The notes beneath the pieces were generated by a model that searched no databases, had not been told where the DNA came from, and saw only the letters and a list, made by a program, of their open reading frames with translations. From Candidatus Methanoperedens sp. BLZ2 (GTDB lineage: Archaea; Halobacteriota; Methanosarcinia; Methanosarcinales; Methanoperedenaceae), in assembly GCF_002487355.1 (NCBI RefSeq), contig NZ_NTMG01000040.1:40985-104984 (forward strand): 64,000 bases of DNA, in the 5' to 3' direction. Positions 33,198 through 41,881 of this stretch are shown piece by piece. The position numbers and the translations under genes were made by a program. How positions within the stretch are numbered: the first letter of the stretch is position 1; each line of letters starts with the position of its first letter.

Positions 33198-34394
33198 TTA
33201 TTTCTTTATTTTTTCTGTTTCATTTCTGGCTTCCATATGCCCTTTTAGGAGCTCCAGAAGAGCTGGCTCCTGCCTTATCAAATCCATGAGTTCCATCGTG
33301 AGTGATGCGCGCTCTTTATCAACATTAAAGACTGTAACCAGATCCAGCGCAGCACCGCATTTATTGCAGAATTTGCCGGTAGCTCCATTTATTGTACCGC
33401 ATCTGGGGCATTTAATGGGGGCAAGCTCCTTATCCTGCGGGGTATTATCTTTTACAAGGCCATGTGCTTTGAGAAGAGCATCATCGAGATTCTTGCCTGA
33501 ACGGTGAACATAGATCCTTGTCATCCTGGATCCCTGTATCCAGCCAAAGTATTCATCCATCATCGAATCTGTGAGAATTCCAGACTTTTCGGTTGCACTG
33601 GTATGCCTGAAAAGATGGTTATATACCCGTTTTTGGATTCCAGCTCTCACAGCAATTCTTTTTATACGCATGCTTATTGCATGATACATAAGTTGTCGGC
33701 ATTTGTTACCTTCCAGCCCGTTAGACCTTCCGTTTCCTCCCAATCTTATCCAGAAAGGGGAATTGGGATCTAATTTCCTGGGATGGATATCAAGCCATGC
33801 GCTCAGATAAGGGGCTGAGAATATTCCTCTGACACGTCTCATTCCAGTTTTCCCGTTAACGATAAAAATTGCTCCATAATTATCAAAATGAATATCCTTG
33901 TTCTGCAAACCTGCAAGTTCTCCTATTCTGCACCCTGTTTCGTACAGCGCTGCTATCATAGCTTTATCCATCGGATGCATGGCGCTATCTATCATTTTCA
34001 AGACTTCTTCTCTGGTGAAAATATCCGGGATTTTATTCTTGACGGCTTTTATAATTATCAAATTGGCAAGGTCGTTTTTCCCATTTGCCTTGAGAAAACT
34101 TTTAAAGCACATCTTGTAACTATATTTTGTCCAGTCCGCCAGATCTTTGCGTTGCAACCATTCAAGGAACAGCTCAATATCCTCTTTTTCAAATGAGTCG
34201 AGGTCTTTGTTTAACTTTTCGCATATCACTCTGAGTACTGAAAGATATGTTTCAATTCTTGCGGTAGTAAATTCCTTAATAAAGAGCTTCCGCTCGAAAT
34301 CAAACAGAATTTTTTTATTTTTTTCACTGAGATTACTTTTCCTGACCTTCTCTTCAACTCTTTCGAGCCTTTTTTTGTAATCATGTATATCCAT
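33198..34394 (-). CDS. XerD-like tyrosine recombinase with zinc ribbon
   Basis: From ATG 34394 the 398-residue protein has a SAM-like core-binding domain (about 40-130; YLSVLRVICEKLNKDLDSF) and a catalytic domain with YETGCRIGELAGL (first Arg), the HLFRHTSAT box, and WIQGSRMTRIYVH with the nucleophile Tyr. A C-terminal ribbon (CPRCGTINGATGKFCNKCG) follows, a feature of some archaeal integrases. Upstream in-frame codons to 34499 give a low-quality leader and are rejected. The gene is about 115 bases from the 3' end of the tRNA-Asp gene, the usual place for an integrase using a tRNA as attachment site. It shares orientation with the Orc1/Cdc6 gene. Confidence 0.85.
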   Translation of the reverse strand: MDIHDYKKRLERVEEKVRKSNLSEKNKKILFDFERKLFIKEFTTARIETYLSVLRVICEKLNKDLDSFEKEDIELFLEWLQRKDLADWTKYSYKMCFKSFLKANGKNDLANLIIIKAVKNKIPDIFTREEVLKMIDSAMHPMDKAMIAALYETGCRIGELAGLQNKDIHFDNYGAIFIVNGKTGMRRVRGIFSAPYLSAWLDIHPRKLDPNSPFWIRLGGNGRSNGLEGNKCRQLMYHAISMRIKRIAVRAGIQKRVYNHLFRHTSATEKSGILTDSMMDEYFGWIQGSRMTRIYVHRSGKNLDDALLKAHGLVKDNTPQDKELAPIKCPRCGTINGATGKFCNKCGAALDLVTVFNVDKERASLTMELMDLIRQEPALLELLKGHMEARNETEKIKK

Positions 34395-34508
34395 AACTAA
34401 CACTCCATTTGCCAATAGATTAAAAGTCTGAAGCAAGCACGAGTGAAAGTGCAAGTACACTGTGGAAAGATCTAAAACACTGCGTAGGGAGTTGAACAAA
34501 AAAGAAAA

Positions 34509-34581
34509 CGTCCGGGCCGGGATTTGAACCCGGGTCGGAGACTCGACAGGCCTCCATGATAGGCCGCTACACTATCCGGAC
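34509..34581 (-). tRNA. tRNA-Asp (GTC)
   Basis: The minus strand folds into a cloverleaf of 73 bases. The anticodon stem GAGGC/GUCUC closes the loop CUGUCGA with anticodon GUC. The T arm is CCGGG-UUCAAAU-CCCGG and the acceptor pairs except for A7-C66. The discriminator is G73. No intron is present. Its 3' end points to the integrase, so it is the probable attachment gene. Confidence 0.9.
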
Positions 34582-34658
34582 TTTGGGGGGATTTTCCTTT
34601 ATGGTTTAGATGCATTTAAGTCTTTTGATACGTAAATCTAAAATGAGCTGAATAATAG

Positions 34659-35717
34659 TCATTGAGTTTTTATCTCATACCCATTAAACATTTTTCTCAT
34701 AATGGTATCCTGGCACGTGCCAAATCCCGGAGTTGCGATCTTTTGACCGTTCAGGTCATCGACCGAAGTAATATTAGAATCCGCCCTGACCACAAGGGAA
34801 GTTCCTCCGGAATTCACACCATTTACGATATGTATCCTCCCATTGTCATTTATCTTATATCTTAAAAGCACGGAGGTTCCGACTATTGCAGCATCAACTT
34901 CCCTGTGATTTAAGGCATCTGTTATTGCCCTGCCGCTTCTGTAACCTGTTAACTGTAGATTCTTTCCGGTAATAAGCCCGACCTTCTCAAAATAACCTCG
35001 TTTCTGGGCTATATATATTGCAAAATAATGTGAATTTCCCTCGATATATCCAAATCGGAGACTCCCATTAACACGGGGCGGAATCCAGTTCGGGTCCTCG
35101 TCCAGTTTTTTTCTTACCTCATCATAATATTTACTAATATATAATTTAGAGAGAAAATCATTAACATCCGTATATCCCAAAGAACTAATATTTTTCTTTA
35201 AAACATCGGCTTTACTCATAATGTCAATGGCTCTTTTTGTTTCGTTAAGATCTGGATATTCTATATAAACAGTATTATTAATGACTGCTGAGGTCATATT
35301 TTCATTAATTCCTGAGAATTCCTGCCCATATTCCAGAACTATTTCCCGGTTTACCGGATTATTAATGAACCTTGTTCCTTTAACCTCTGCCCAAACCAGG
35401 GCTTTTATCATATCTTCATCTTTCAGGTCTTCTGATATAGCCAGCACGCAAGATGGATGGTTCTCCCAGATATCCTTAGAATTTACAAGATACCTGCCAT
35501 AACCCTCGGAAACCGCTTTTGAAGGGTTTGGCTCCCATGAAATGAAACCCGCGATGGAGTTGTTCACAAGCGCCTTTGACATCTCATCTGCTGTCATCGA
35601 CACAACAAAAATTGATTTTTGATCATTGGGCATGGCAGTTTTTCCGGATATTTCATAAAACATAAGTCCTGAGGCCACTACCAATACGATCGCACCTAAT
35701 ACAATATAATTCTTCAT
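34659..35717 (-). CDS. Circularly permuted NMT1/TauA-like binding protein
   Basis: The protein has an N-terminal signal or anchor (about 3-22). Residues 38-215 match the second lobe and tail of nitrate/taurine/NMT1-type binding proteins (VVSMTADEMSKALV, GFISWEPNPSKAV, NHPSCVLAISEDL, TRFINNPVNREI). Residues 218-352 match the first lobe (LRFGYIEGNSHYFAIYIAQK, DAAIVGTSVLLRY, DLNGQKIATPGFGTCQDTIM). In normal family members the order is reversed, and the last residues here would join naturally to residue 36. So it looks like a circular permutation at the hinge rather than a truncation. It follows the histidine kinase gene by seven bases and may present a small ligand to it. Confidence 0.7.
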   Translation of the reverse strand: MKNYIVLGAIVLVVASGLMFYEISGKTAMPNDQKSIFVVSMTADEMSKALVNNSIAGFISWEPNPSKAVSEGYGRYLVNSKDIWENHPSCVLAISEDLKDEDMIKALVWAEVKGTRFINNPVNREIVLEYGQEFSGINENMTSAVINNTVYIEYPDLNETKRAIDIMSKADVLKKNISSLGYTDVNDFLSKLYISKYYDEVRKKLDEDPNWIPPRVNGSLRFGYIEGNSHYFAIYIAQKRGYFEKVGLITGKNLQLTGYRSGRAITDALNHREVDAAIVGTSVLLRYKINDNGRIHIVNGVNSGGTSLVVRADSNITSVDDLNGQKIATPGFGTCQDTIMRKMFNGYEIKTQ

Positions 35718-35724
35718 ATCATGA

Positions 35725-37530
35725 TCAACCTTTCTTTAATTTGAAACTGAATGTACTGCCCTTCCCGGGTTCACTTTCTACTTGAATTATGCTTCCATGT
35801 GCCCTGATAATTCCGCTTGATATAGAAAGGCCGAGTCCGCATCCGCCCGTTTTTCTCCTAGAAGAACTGTCAACCTGATAAAACTTATCAAATATCTTTT
35901 CGAGTTTTTCTTTCTCAATCCCGATACCTGTGTCTTTCATATTGACCTCTATCCCATCCGCATCTTCTTTTGCGCTAAGGATAATACTTCCACCCGCCGG
36001 TGTAAATTTTAATGCATTCTCAAAGAGATTATTCACCACAATTATAAGCTTTTCCATATCAGCCATAACAGGGGACAGATTATCCGGAACGTCTATAATT
36101 ATGGATATGTCCTTTTTAAGAGCAACCTGTTTTATGTTCTCAAATGATGCATCTGCTATTTTCCTGATCCCGATAATATCCAGCTTGAGTTCTGTCTTGC
36201 CTGCTTCGATCTTTGACAGGTCAAGAATATCATTTATGAGCCTGGTCTGGCGGTCAATATTTCTCAGAATTATCTGAAGTATTTCTTTCCTGTCAGCAGG
36301 AACGATATTTGCATCAGATTCGAGATACTCAGCCGAGATCTTCATAGATGAAAGAGGTGTTTTCAACTCATGGGAAACAAGAGATAGAAAATCAGATTTC
36401 AATTCATCTAATTTTTTCAATTCTTCATTTGCAGCTGTAAGTTCTTTATTCTTTATTTCGAGATCTTTATTTGCCACATCAATTTTCATTTCAAGCTTTT
36501 TTCTTATATCCAGGAGTTCACTTGCGGTCGAATTAAATATCTCTGTCAGCCGACCTATTTCATTCCCGGAAGAGACAGGTATGGCTTTGAAATTCCCGCT
36601 AAGCATTCCAAGAGCCCCCTCTTCAAGAGATTTGACGGGTCTTGTGATGTTACTGGAAACAACTAAAGCAAGAAAGATCACCCCCATTACTGCCAGAATT
36701 GAAATCTCGACCATCACCCGTCCCAGTATCAGTGCACCGGCATAGGCTTCATCGATGTTCTTTTCTGCTATGAGTCCCCATCTGTAAAGAGGAAGCCAGT
36801 AATAAGAGCCAAGCACATTTTCTCCTTTATAACTGACATATTCATTGATGCCGTTTTTTTCATATGTGACTTCCCTGACCGCGAAATTATTATTTATGTT
36901 ATTAAGCAGGATAAGTGACTGGTTCTCATGGAATATTATGTCTCCTTTCTGGTTGACAATAAATACCTCGCCGGATTTTCCGATATCGATCTGTTCTATT
37001 ATCCTGTACAGGTTCTCAAGGCTTATTCGTGCTGCAAAGACTCCCACTATTTCCCCGTTCTTACGTACAGGATTGGTTATTATTATTTCAGGGGCATCAG
37101 TGGTGTTGGATTTATAAACATCCGATACAGATATTTTTCCTTTTGAAGCCTCGATAAAATAATTTTCTGTTCTTTCATTTCCTGTTCGATAAATATTAGA
37201 GAAAATTATATTCCCATCAAGGTCAAGTGTATAGAACTCCCTGTATACGCCCCTGTGCTCGCGTTCAAAGGTGCCCAGGAACTCTTTGAAGTTTTCTTTT
37301 TCCGTTGTTAAGCTTACCCTGGATTGGGATATTACACGGATATCATCTTTTCTTGTATCCATCCAGTTATCGATCACATTCCCGGTATTATCGGTTGCCC
37401 CAAGCAGGTTGGACATCACCGATTCACGGATAGCTAACTTACTGTATTCATAGGATATGTAAACAACCGCGGATAAAGGTACTACTGATATGATCAAAAA
37501 AAAGATAATCAGTTCTGACCGTAATCTCAC
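35725..37530 (-). CDS. dCache sensor histidine kinase
   Basis: This 601-residue protein has a first membrane helix at 8-28, a double-Cache sensor (about 35-260), a second membrane helix near 270-292, HAMP (to about 345), a coiled coil, HisKA with SLVSHELKTPLSSMK (phospho-His near 388), and HATPase with NLFENALKF, DTGIGI and GGCGLGLSIS. It should autophosphorylate on ligand binding outside the cell and pass the phosphate to the receiver protein encoded just upstream. The neighbouring permuted binding protein may supply the ligand. It belongs to the four-gene minus-strand operon 38363-34659. Confidence 0.88.
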   Translation of the reverse strand: MRLRSELIIFFLIISVVPLSAVVYISYEYSKLAIRESVMSNLLGATDNTGNVIDNWMDTRKDDIRVISQSRVSLTTEKENFKEFLGTFEREHRGVYREFYTLDLDGNIIFSNIYRTGNERTENYFIEASKGKISVSDVYKSNTTDAPEIIITNPVRKNGEIVGVFAARISLENLYRIIEQIDIGKSGEVFIVNQKGDIIFHENQSLILLNNINNNFAVREVTYEKNGINEYVSYKGENVLGSYYWLPLYRWGLIAEKNIDEAYAGALILGRVMVEISILAVMGVIFLALVVSSNITRPVKSLEEGALGMLSGNFKAIPVSSGNEIGRLTEIFNSTASELLDIRKKLEMKIDVANKDLEIKNKELTAANEELKKLDELKSDFLSLVSHELKTPLSSMKISAEYLESDANIVPADRKEILQIILRNIDRQTRLINDILDLSKIEAGKTELKLDIIGIRKIADASFENIKQVALKKDISIIIDVPDNLSPVMADMEKLIIVVNNLFENALKFTPAGGSIILSAKEDADGIEVNMKDTGIGIEKEKLEKIFDKFYQVDSSSRRKTGGCGLGLSISSGIIRAHGSIIQVESEPGKGSTFSFKLKKG

Positions 37531-37551
37531 ATATTCCTCACAACCTCATTC

Positions 37552-38061
37552 TTAGTTTTTCGTCCTTCGAAGAACACTTTTCACACGGGCTTTCAATTCA
37601 TTAAGATTGAAAGGTTTTGTCACATAATCGTCTGCGCCAATATCCAGGCCTTTAACTTTATCCCTGACTGCATCTTTCGCAGTAAGTATAATAACCGGGA
37701 TATTTTTTGTTATGGGATCTTTTTTTAATTTTTCGCACACTTCATAGCCGTCCATTTCAGGCATCATGAGGTCAAGAAGTATAATGTCGGGAATCTCGGT
37801 TTTAGCTTTAATGAGCGCCTCCGGACCATTGCCTGCCCCGATGACAATATAATCTTCGACTTCAAGAGACCTCTTTAAAGGCAGAAGTGTATCGATCTCA
37901 TCATCAACTAACAGGATCTTTGACCTCTTATCTGAAAATCCTTCTATTCTTTGTGCCACTTCATCTTCAGGAATTCCAAGTATTCCGGAAATCTCGGAAT
38001 TAGATATTTTTTCATTTTTCTTTATTAATTCAATTATTTTATTATCTATATCCCCATTCAT
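37552..38061 (-). CDS. Response regulator: N-terminal HTH + receiver
   Basis: The first 45 residues form a short AsnC/Lrp-like helix-turn-helix (IIELIKKNEKISNSEISGIL). A CheY-like receiver follows (about 47-165) with ILLVDDEID, the phospho-acceptor in IILLDLMMPEMDGYE, ILTAKDA and the KPF signature. The DNA-binding part precedes the receiver, the opposite of most response regulators. The gene overlaps the upstream wHTH gene by ATGA and precedes the kinase gene by 21 bases, so it is the likely partner of that kinase. Confidence 0.85.
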   Translation of the reverse strand: MNGDIDNKIIELIKKNEKISNSEISGILGIPEDEVAQRIEGFSDKRSKILLVDDEIDTLLPLKRSLEVEDYIVIGAGNGPEALIKAKTEIPDIILLDLMMPEMDGYEVCEKLKKDPITKNIPVIILTAKDAVRDKVKGLDIGADDYVTKPFNLNELKARVKSVLRRTKN

Positions 38062-38363
38062 TGTTTTTCACCACCGTTCATCAAACGTTTCAGGTCGTCA
38101 TTGATTTTTAGCAGGTATTTAGTCAGCTCGCTATCCATATTCAGCCTGAAAACCCGGATCTGTTTTCCAAGCGGTTTTTCTGTAATTACATTAATTTCAA
38201 GGAGCGGCTCTATTACTCTTGATACAGTGGAATGGGAAAGGCCTGTAACTGCAGCGATCCCTGACAGGTATGTGTCATTATTCTTATTATCAAGCAAATG
38301 TTCAAGGACTACCAGCTGAGCTGTTTTACCAAAGATTTTTTCAAGAAAATTGGGATTTTGCAT
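38058..38363 (-). CDS. Winged-helix transcriptional regulator
   Basis: This 101-residue protein has a winged-helix pattern (FGKTAQLVVLEHLLDN, YLSGIAAVTGLSHSTVSRVI, then a wing LGKQIRVFRL), like MarR/ArsR-type or archaeal TrmB-like regulators. ATG 38363 is preferred; the ORF extends to 38429 with a hydrophobic leader that does not fit. It is the first gene of the sensor operon and its end overlaps the response regulator start by four bases. It may regulate the operon. Confidence 0.65.
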   Translation of the reverse strand: MQNPNFLEKIFGKTAQLVVLEHLLDNKNNDTYLSGIAAVTGLSHSTVSRVIEPLLEINVITEKPLGKQIRVFRLNMDSELTKYLLKINDDLKRLMNGGEKQ

Positions 38364-38712
38364 AAATAAGATTAAGACTACTCTATTGTTATATAATAAT
38401 ATCCTTTTTTCAGCATCCCTATATATCAAAGTTTAAACCATAGCTAATACTTAAATGAATCACTATATTTTCAAATGCTTGAACTTGAATATGAACGGCT
38501 TAACCGTAAATGTTATATACAATATAATATATGTATAGACTTGTCGATGAATAGTCCAGAATGAAATTGGGTGGCTATCGACGGGTTGGGGAGTGGAGGT
38601 TTTAAAACTCAATTGAAAGATCATGGGATTTATCAAATCTGCTTAAATAAATTAACAATGAGCAGGTAACTTTTTATTTATTCAGATTAATTGTATCTTG
38701 AATAAGAAAATC
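38364..38712. other. Intergenic region between sensor operon and uvrC
   Basis: No gene is seen in these 349 bases. An AT-rich stretch at about 38510-38540 (repeated TATAT) is probably promoter DNA. The region ends in the inverted repeat at 38713-38783. Confidence 0.35.
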
Positions 38713-38783
38713 AACCACAGAGGACTCAGAGTTCGCAGAGATGATTTGTTTTCTTCTCTGTGTCTTCTGTGCACTCTGTGGTT
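38713..38783. repeat. Imperfect inverted repeat upstream of uvrC
   Basis: AACCACAGAG at the left end is exactly mirrored by CTCTGTGGTT at the right end, and the inner arms (GACTCAGAG..., and TCTCTGTGTCTTCTGTG) pair in part. The element is about 70 bases. It ends ten bases before the uvrC start, and an upstream in-frame extension of uvrC would be made from it, so that extension is not real. Confidence 0.6.
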
Positions 38784-38792
38784 TTTACAAAT

Positions 38793-40556
38793 ATGACAAA
38801 AAATATTGACGATGTAAAAAAACTCCCTGTTTCCCCTGGCGTGTACATTATGAAAGACAGGGAAAACAAAGTGATCTATGTCGGGAAAGCAAATTCACTT
38901 CGAAGCAGGGTAAGCCACTATTTCAGGGAGCAGGAATCACCCAAAAACCGCCTCCTCATGAAAAATTTTTGGGATCTGGAATATATTACAACCGGAAACG
39001 AGATAGAGGCACTGGTTCTTGAATCAAATCTAATTAAAGAACACAGGCCGCGCTATAACGTAAAACTCAGGGATGATAAAAATTATCCTTTTATCAAGCT
39101 AACCAATGAGAAATTTCCGCGCATATGCATTTCCAGGAGACGGGAAAAGGATGGGGCACAATATTTCGGGCCGTATCCAGGGTCCAAAGCAGTAAGGGAA
39201 GTGATAAAAATGGCTTCAGGTCTTGGTATCAGGAGATGCAAGAAGAAACTACCCTGTCCCCCATGCCTCAATTACCATATTAAGCAATGTGCTGCACCCT
39301 GTCTTGGCAGTATCACGAAAGAGGAATATCTTGAAATAATAAATAATGTCACAACTTTCCTTAAAGGAAAACAAAATCAGTTAATCCAATCACTCAATAT
39401 GGAAATGGAACGGCTTTCGCAAATGCAGGATTATGAAAAGGCTGCCCGGATCCGCGACCAGATCAATGCCTTACTTGAACTTTCAGAAAAGCAGCGGGTG
39501 AATCTTTCGGGCAGGAAAGAACAGGATATTATTGCATATGCAGTTAAAGGAAATTCTGGCAGCGCACAGGTATTCCATGTAAGTGGAGGAATACTCATCG
39601 GGAGGGAGACTTTTTCACTTGACACTGCAGGATCAGAAGATAAAGAGATTCTTCCAAGCTTAATAAAACAATATTACCAGAATGTAGAACCTCCTGAAGA
39701 AATAATAACCCCGGAGGAAATTATTGATGAGGCAATATCCCTATGGCTTTCAGGAAAAGGTTCAAAGGTCAAGACGCCAAAAAATAAAGTTGAGAAAGGG
39801 TTGATGGATCTTGCCATGGAAAATGCCGGAATGCTGCTTAAACAGGAAATACTTTCACGCAGTTTGGGGGCAAATGAGGCACTTCCCGGCCTTAAGGATG
39901 CATTATCACTTCCGGTTTTACCTTCATTAATAGAAGCCTTTGATATTTCAAACATCAGCGGAACGAATGCAACAGGCTCCCTCGTTTCGTTTGAGAATGG
40001 GGTACCGGATAAAAAGAATTACCGCAGGTTCAGGATAAGAACAGTTGAAGGCGCGGATGATTATGCTATGATCGGGGAAGTTGTGGGAAGAGCATATTCA
40101 AGGCGGATTGAGGAAGGAAAGCGGATGCCTGACCTGGTCTTGATAGATGGTGGAAAAGGGCAGTTAAGTGCAGCTCAATATGCTATTTCAAGACTTGGGC
40201 TGAAATTGAATATTGCATCCATTGCAAAGGAATTTGAATATATTTTTACTCCGGATAAGGAATCCCCGGTTATCTTACCTTATGAGTCAGCAAGCCTTAA
40301 GTTGCTGCAAAGGATCAGGGATGAAGCACACAGGTTCGCGCTTTCGTATCACAGGAAACTGCGTGGTAAAAAAATCACGGAATCTTTGCTTGACAGGATA
40401 CCAGGAATTGGTATCAGGAAGAAACAGGCTCTTTTGAAGTATTTCGGATCAGTTGATGAATTAAGGAAAGCGGATGTTACCAGGATAAAAAAGGCGCCCG
40501 GGATAACGGGAAAAGATGCAGAAAATATTCAAAAGTTTTTACAATCGGCTATTTGA
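38793..40556 (+). CDS. uvrC: UvrABC system protein C
   Basis: This 587-residue protein carries a GIY-YIG nuclease at the N-terminus (PGVYIMKD, VIYVGKANSLRSRV), cysteines near 145-165 (CKKKLPCPPCLNYHIKQC), a UVR domain (QDYEKAARIRDQINAL), an RNase H-like second nuclease with IEAFDISN and LIDGGKGQL, and a C-terminal helix-hairpin-helix (IPGIGIRKKQALLKYFG). UvrC makes both incisions in nucleotide excision repair with UvrA and UvrB. The ATG at 38793 starts just before the conserved domain; the longer ORF from 38760 begins within an inverted repeat. No uvrA or uvrB is in the window. Confidence 0.95.
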   Translation: MTKNIDDVKKLPVSPGVYIMKDRENKVIYVGKANSLRSRVSHYFREQESPKNRLLMKNFWDLEYITTGNEIEALVLESNLIKEHRPRYNVKLRDDKNYPFIKLTNEKFPRICISRRREKDGAQYFGPYPGSKAVREVIKMASGLGIRRCKKKLPCPPCLNYHIKQCAAPCLGSITKEEYLEIINNVTTFLKGKQNQLIQSLNMEMERLSQMQDYEKAARIRDQINALLELSEKQRVNLSGRKEQDIIAYAVKGNSGSAQVFHVSGGILIGRETFSLDTAGSEDKEILPSLIKQYYQNVEPPEEIITPEEIIDEAISLWLSGKGSKVKTPKNKVEKGLMDLAMENAGMLLKQEILSRSLGANEALPGLKDALSLPVLPSLIEAFDISNISGTNATGSLVSFENGVPDKKNYRRFRIRTVEGADDYAMIGEVVGRAYSRRIEEGKRMPDLVLIDGGKGQLSAAQYAISRLGLKLNIASIAKEFEYIFTPDKESPVILPYESASLKLLQRIRDEAHRFALSYHRKLRGKKITESLLDRIPGIGIRKKQALLKYFGSVDELRKADVTRIKKAPGITGKDAENIQKFLQSAI

Positions 40557-40676
40557 GTATAAAGTAAAACATGCTAAGTTATAGATTGAACCATTATTTA
40601 TTCTATGAACTATTAGCACTATTAATCATGATAAGCTTTAAATAGAATGAATAATCATTATAGATTGGTGATTAAA

Positions 40677-40811
40677 ATGGAGACTTTAATACAACCAGAC
40701 CTTGTGATGAAGAGGAAAGTATGCGAGAATTGCGGTGAAGGTACTTTTGAATTTTGTGATGATATGAAATTGGGCACCTATCTGTGCCAGGATTGCTCAG
40801 TACCGGAATAA
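40677..40811 (+). CDS. Small zinc-binding protein, 44 aa
   Basis: A 44-codon ORF from ATG 40677 encodes CENCGEG near residue 16 and CQDCSVPE near the end, a zinc-ribbon pattern. A TATA-like AAATAGAAT lies about 30 bases upstream. Such tiny ribbons are common in methanogens and relatives with unknown function. Confidence 0.55.
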   Translation: METLIQPDLVMKRKVCENCGEGTFEFCDDMKLGTYLCQDCSVPE

Positions 40812-40924
40812 GATTCCTCTAACGTTTTTTAATTTCTTTCCATATTTTTTTATTGAAAAATCTGCCCCATTCCAATCGTCAGTTTTAATACAGATTCTTG
40901 CAATAAATGCTGTGGAGGTATTCT

Positions 40925-41083
40925 ATGGGATGCCAGCACTTTAAAAATACACGCTGTATGCTTGACCCGAAGTTTCATAAACCATCACAGGCCGAGATAG
41001 CAAGCTTCTGTGACACTGAAAATTATTCGGACTGTCCGGTTGTCAATAAATTCAGCGGGCTTGAATGCATGTCTTGCAGTTAA
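40925..41083 (+). CDS. Small Cys-rich protein, 52 aa
   Basis: A 52-codon ORF from ATG 40925 encodes seven cysteines, with a GCQHFKNTRCMLDP start and LECMSCS end. The spacing suggests a metal site. GGAGG lies about ten bases upstream. It converges with the MsvR-like gene, with two bases between them. Confidence 0.6.
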   Translation: MGCQHFKNTRCMLDPKFHKPSQAEIASFCDTENYSDCPVVNKFSGLECMSCS

Positions 41084-41085
41084 CA

Positions 41086-41823
41086 TTAAACTTCTAATTT
41101 TTCAATGACGAATTTGCAATTATCATACCCGGTACCATAACATTCTATCTCCCGTACCCTGAATTCTGATTTCAATTTACTGGACAAAACCCCTTCAATG
41201 ATCCCCTCATCCATGGAACACAATGTTTTTCCCACATCTGGCATTTTGCCGCAATTATAACAATCAATAACCGAAATTTCTGTTTGATCGCCTTTTAATA
41301 AGTTCATTTCCCCAAGTTCATGTTCTGCCCAAAAAACAGATAATTCTTCAAGTATGCCTGCAAAACTACGGGATTTCAATTCCGGACTGATCCTTTCGCC
41401 AATACTGTTCCCAAGTGTTTTTAAAATAGGTGCCGGGTCTATTCCATATGCTTCCATTCCATATCGAAGTGTGCAGAAAAGTTTTTCTTTGAATGAATTC
41501 CCGTTCGATATTGAAATGCAATCCATTTGTATTTTATAATGGTTATTCAATGGTGTCTGTGAAAAAGCAAGATATATGGCATTTAAAACAAAAAATTTTT
41601 TCCGTTTATCATTCGGGAATGTTTTTTCCCGGATAAGATCTAATTCCTTTAGATCGTTCAGGTGTACCGAAATCGTGGATTTTGCCTTCATAGATTTTTC
41701 CACAAGTTCATCAAATGATGCAGTCCCGTTTTCAAGGATTTCCAGGATTTTTAATTTTACCGGACTGTCCAGCGCTATCATACCATGATCGGTATATAAA
41801 ATTGCTGTTGTCCGACTTTCCAT
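41086..41823 (-). CDS. msvR: MsvR-like redox regulator (ArsR HTH + V4R)
   Basis: This 245-residue protein has an ArsR-type winged helix at the N-terminus (DSPVKLKILEILENGTASF, KSTISVHLNDLKELDLI) and a C-terminal V4R domain with the Cys pattern CYNCGK, TLCSMDEGIIEGVL and ECYGTGYDNCKFVI. This is the layout of MsvR, a regulator of methanogenesis and redox response in methanogens that changes DNA binding with thiol state. TTCGTTTATGTACGAA at 41857-41872 closely resembles the inverted repeat reported as the MsvR box, so autoregulation is likely. An insertion element sits ten bases beyond that box. Confidence 0.78.
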   Translation of the reverse strand: MESRTTAILYTDHGMIALDSPVKLKILEILENGTASFDELVEKSMKAKSTISVHLNDLKELDLIREKTFPNDKRKKFFVLNAIYLAFSQTPLNNHYKIQMDCISISNGNSFKEKLFCTLRYGMEAYGIDPAPILKTLGNSIGERISPELKSRSFAGILEELSVFWAEHELGEMNLLKGDQTEISVIDCYNCGKMPDVGKTLCSMDEGIIEGVLSSKLKSEFRVREIECYGTGYDNCKFVIEKLEV

Positions 41824-41856
41824 AGAGTCTAAATTGTTTTAGTAATATAAATACTG

Positions 41857-41872
41857 TTCGTTTATGTACGAA
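41857..41872. promoter_or_regulatory. Candidate MsvR box
   Basis: TTCGTTTATGTACGAA is an inverted repeat with TTCG and CGAA ends. It lies 34 bases upstream of the msvR-like start and just beyond the TATA-like AATATAAAT at about 41845-41853. It agrees with the MsvR operator I recall from Methanothermobacter (TTCGTA, four bases, TACGAA) except for one base. Confidence 0.6.
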
Positions 41873-41881
41873 AGTATATTT

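Noticed and set aside
34509..34550. Second attachment site matching the tRNA-Asp 3' end
   Set aside because: No second copy was found by eye in positions 1-34500; a computed search outside the window is needed.
34659..35717. Simple truncation of a binding-protein gene
   Set aside because: The two halves are complementary and meet at the hinge, and the signal segment is intact, so permutation explains it better.
38760..38792. N-terminal extension of uvrC
   Set aside because: It would be translated from the inverted repeat and adds residues not seen in UvrC.
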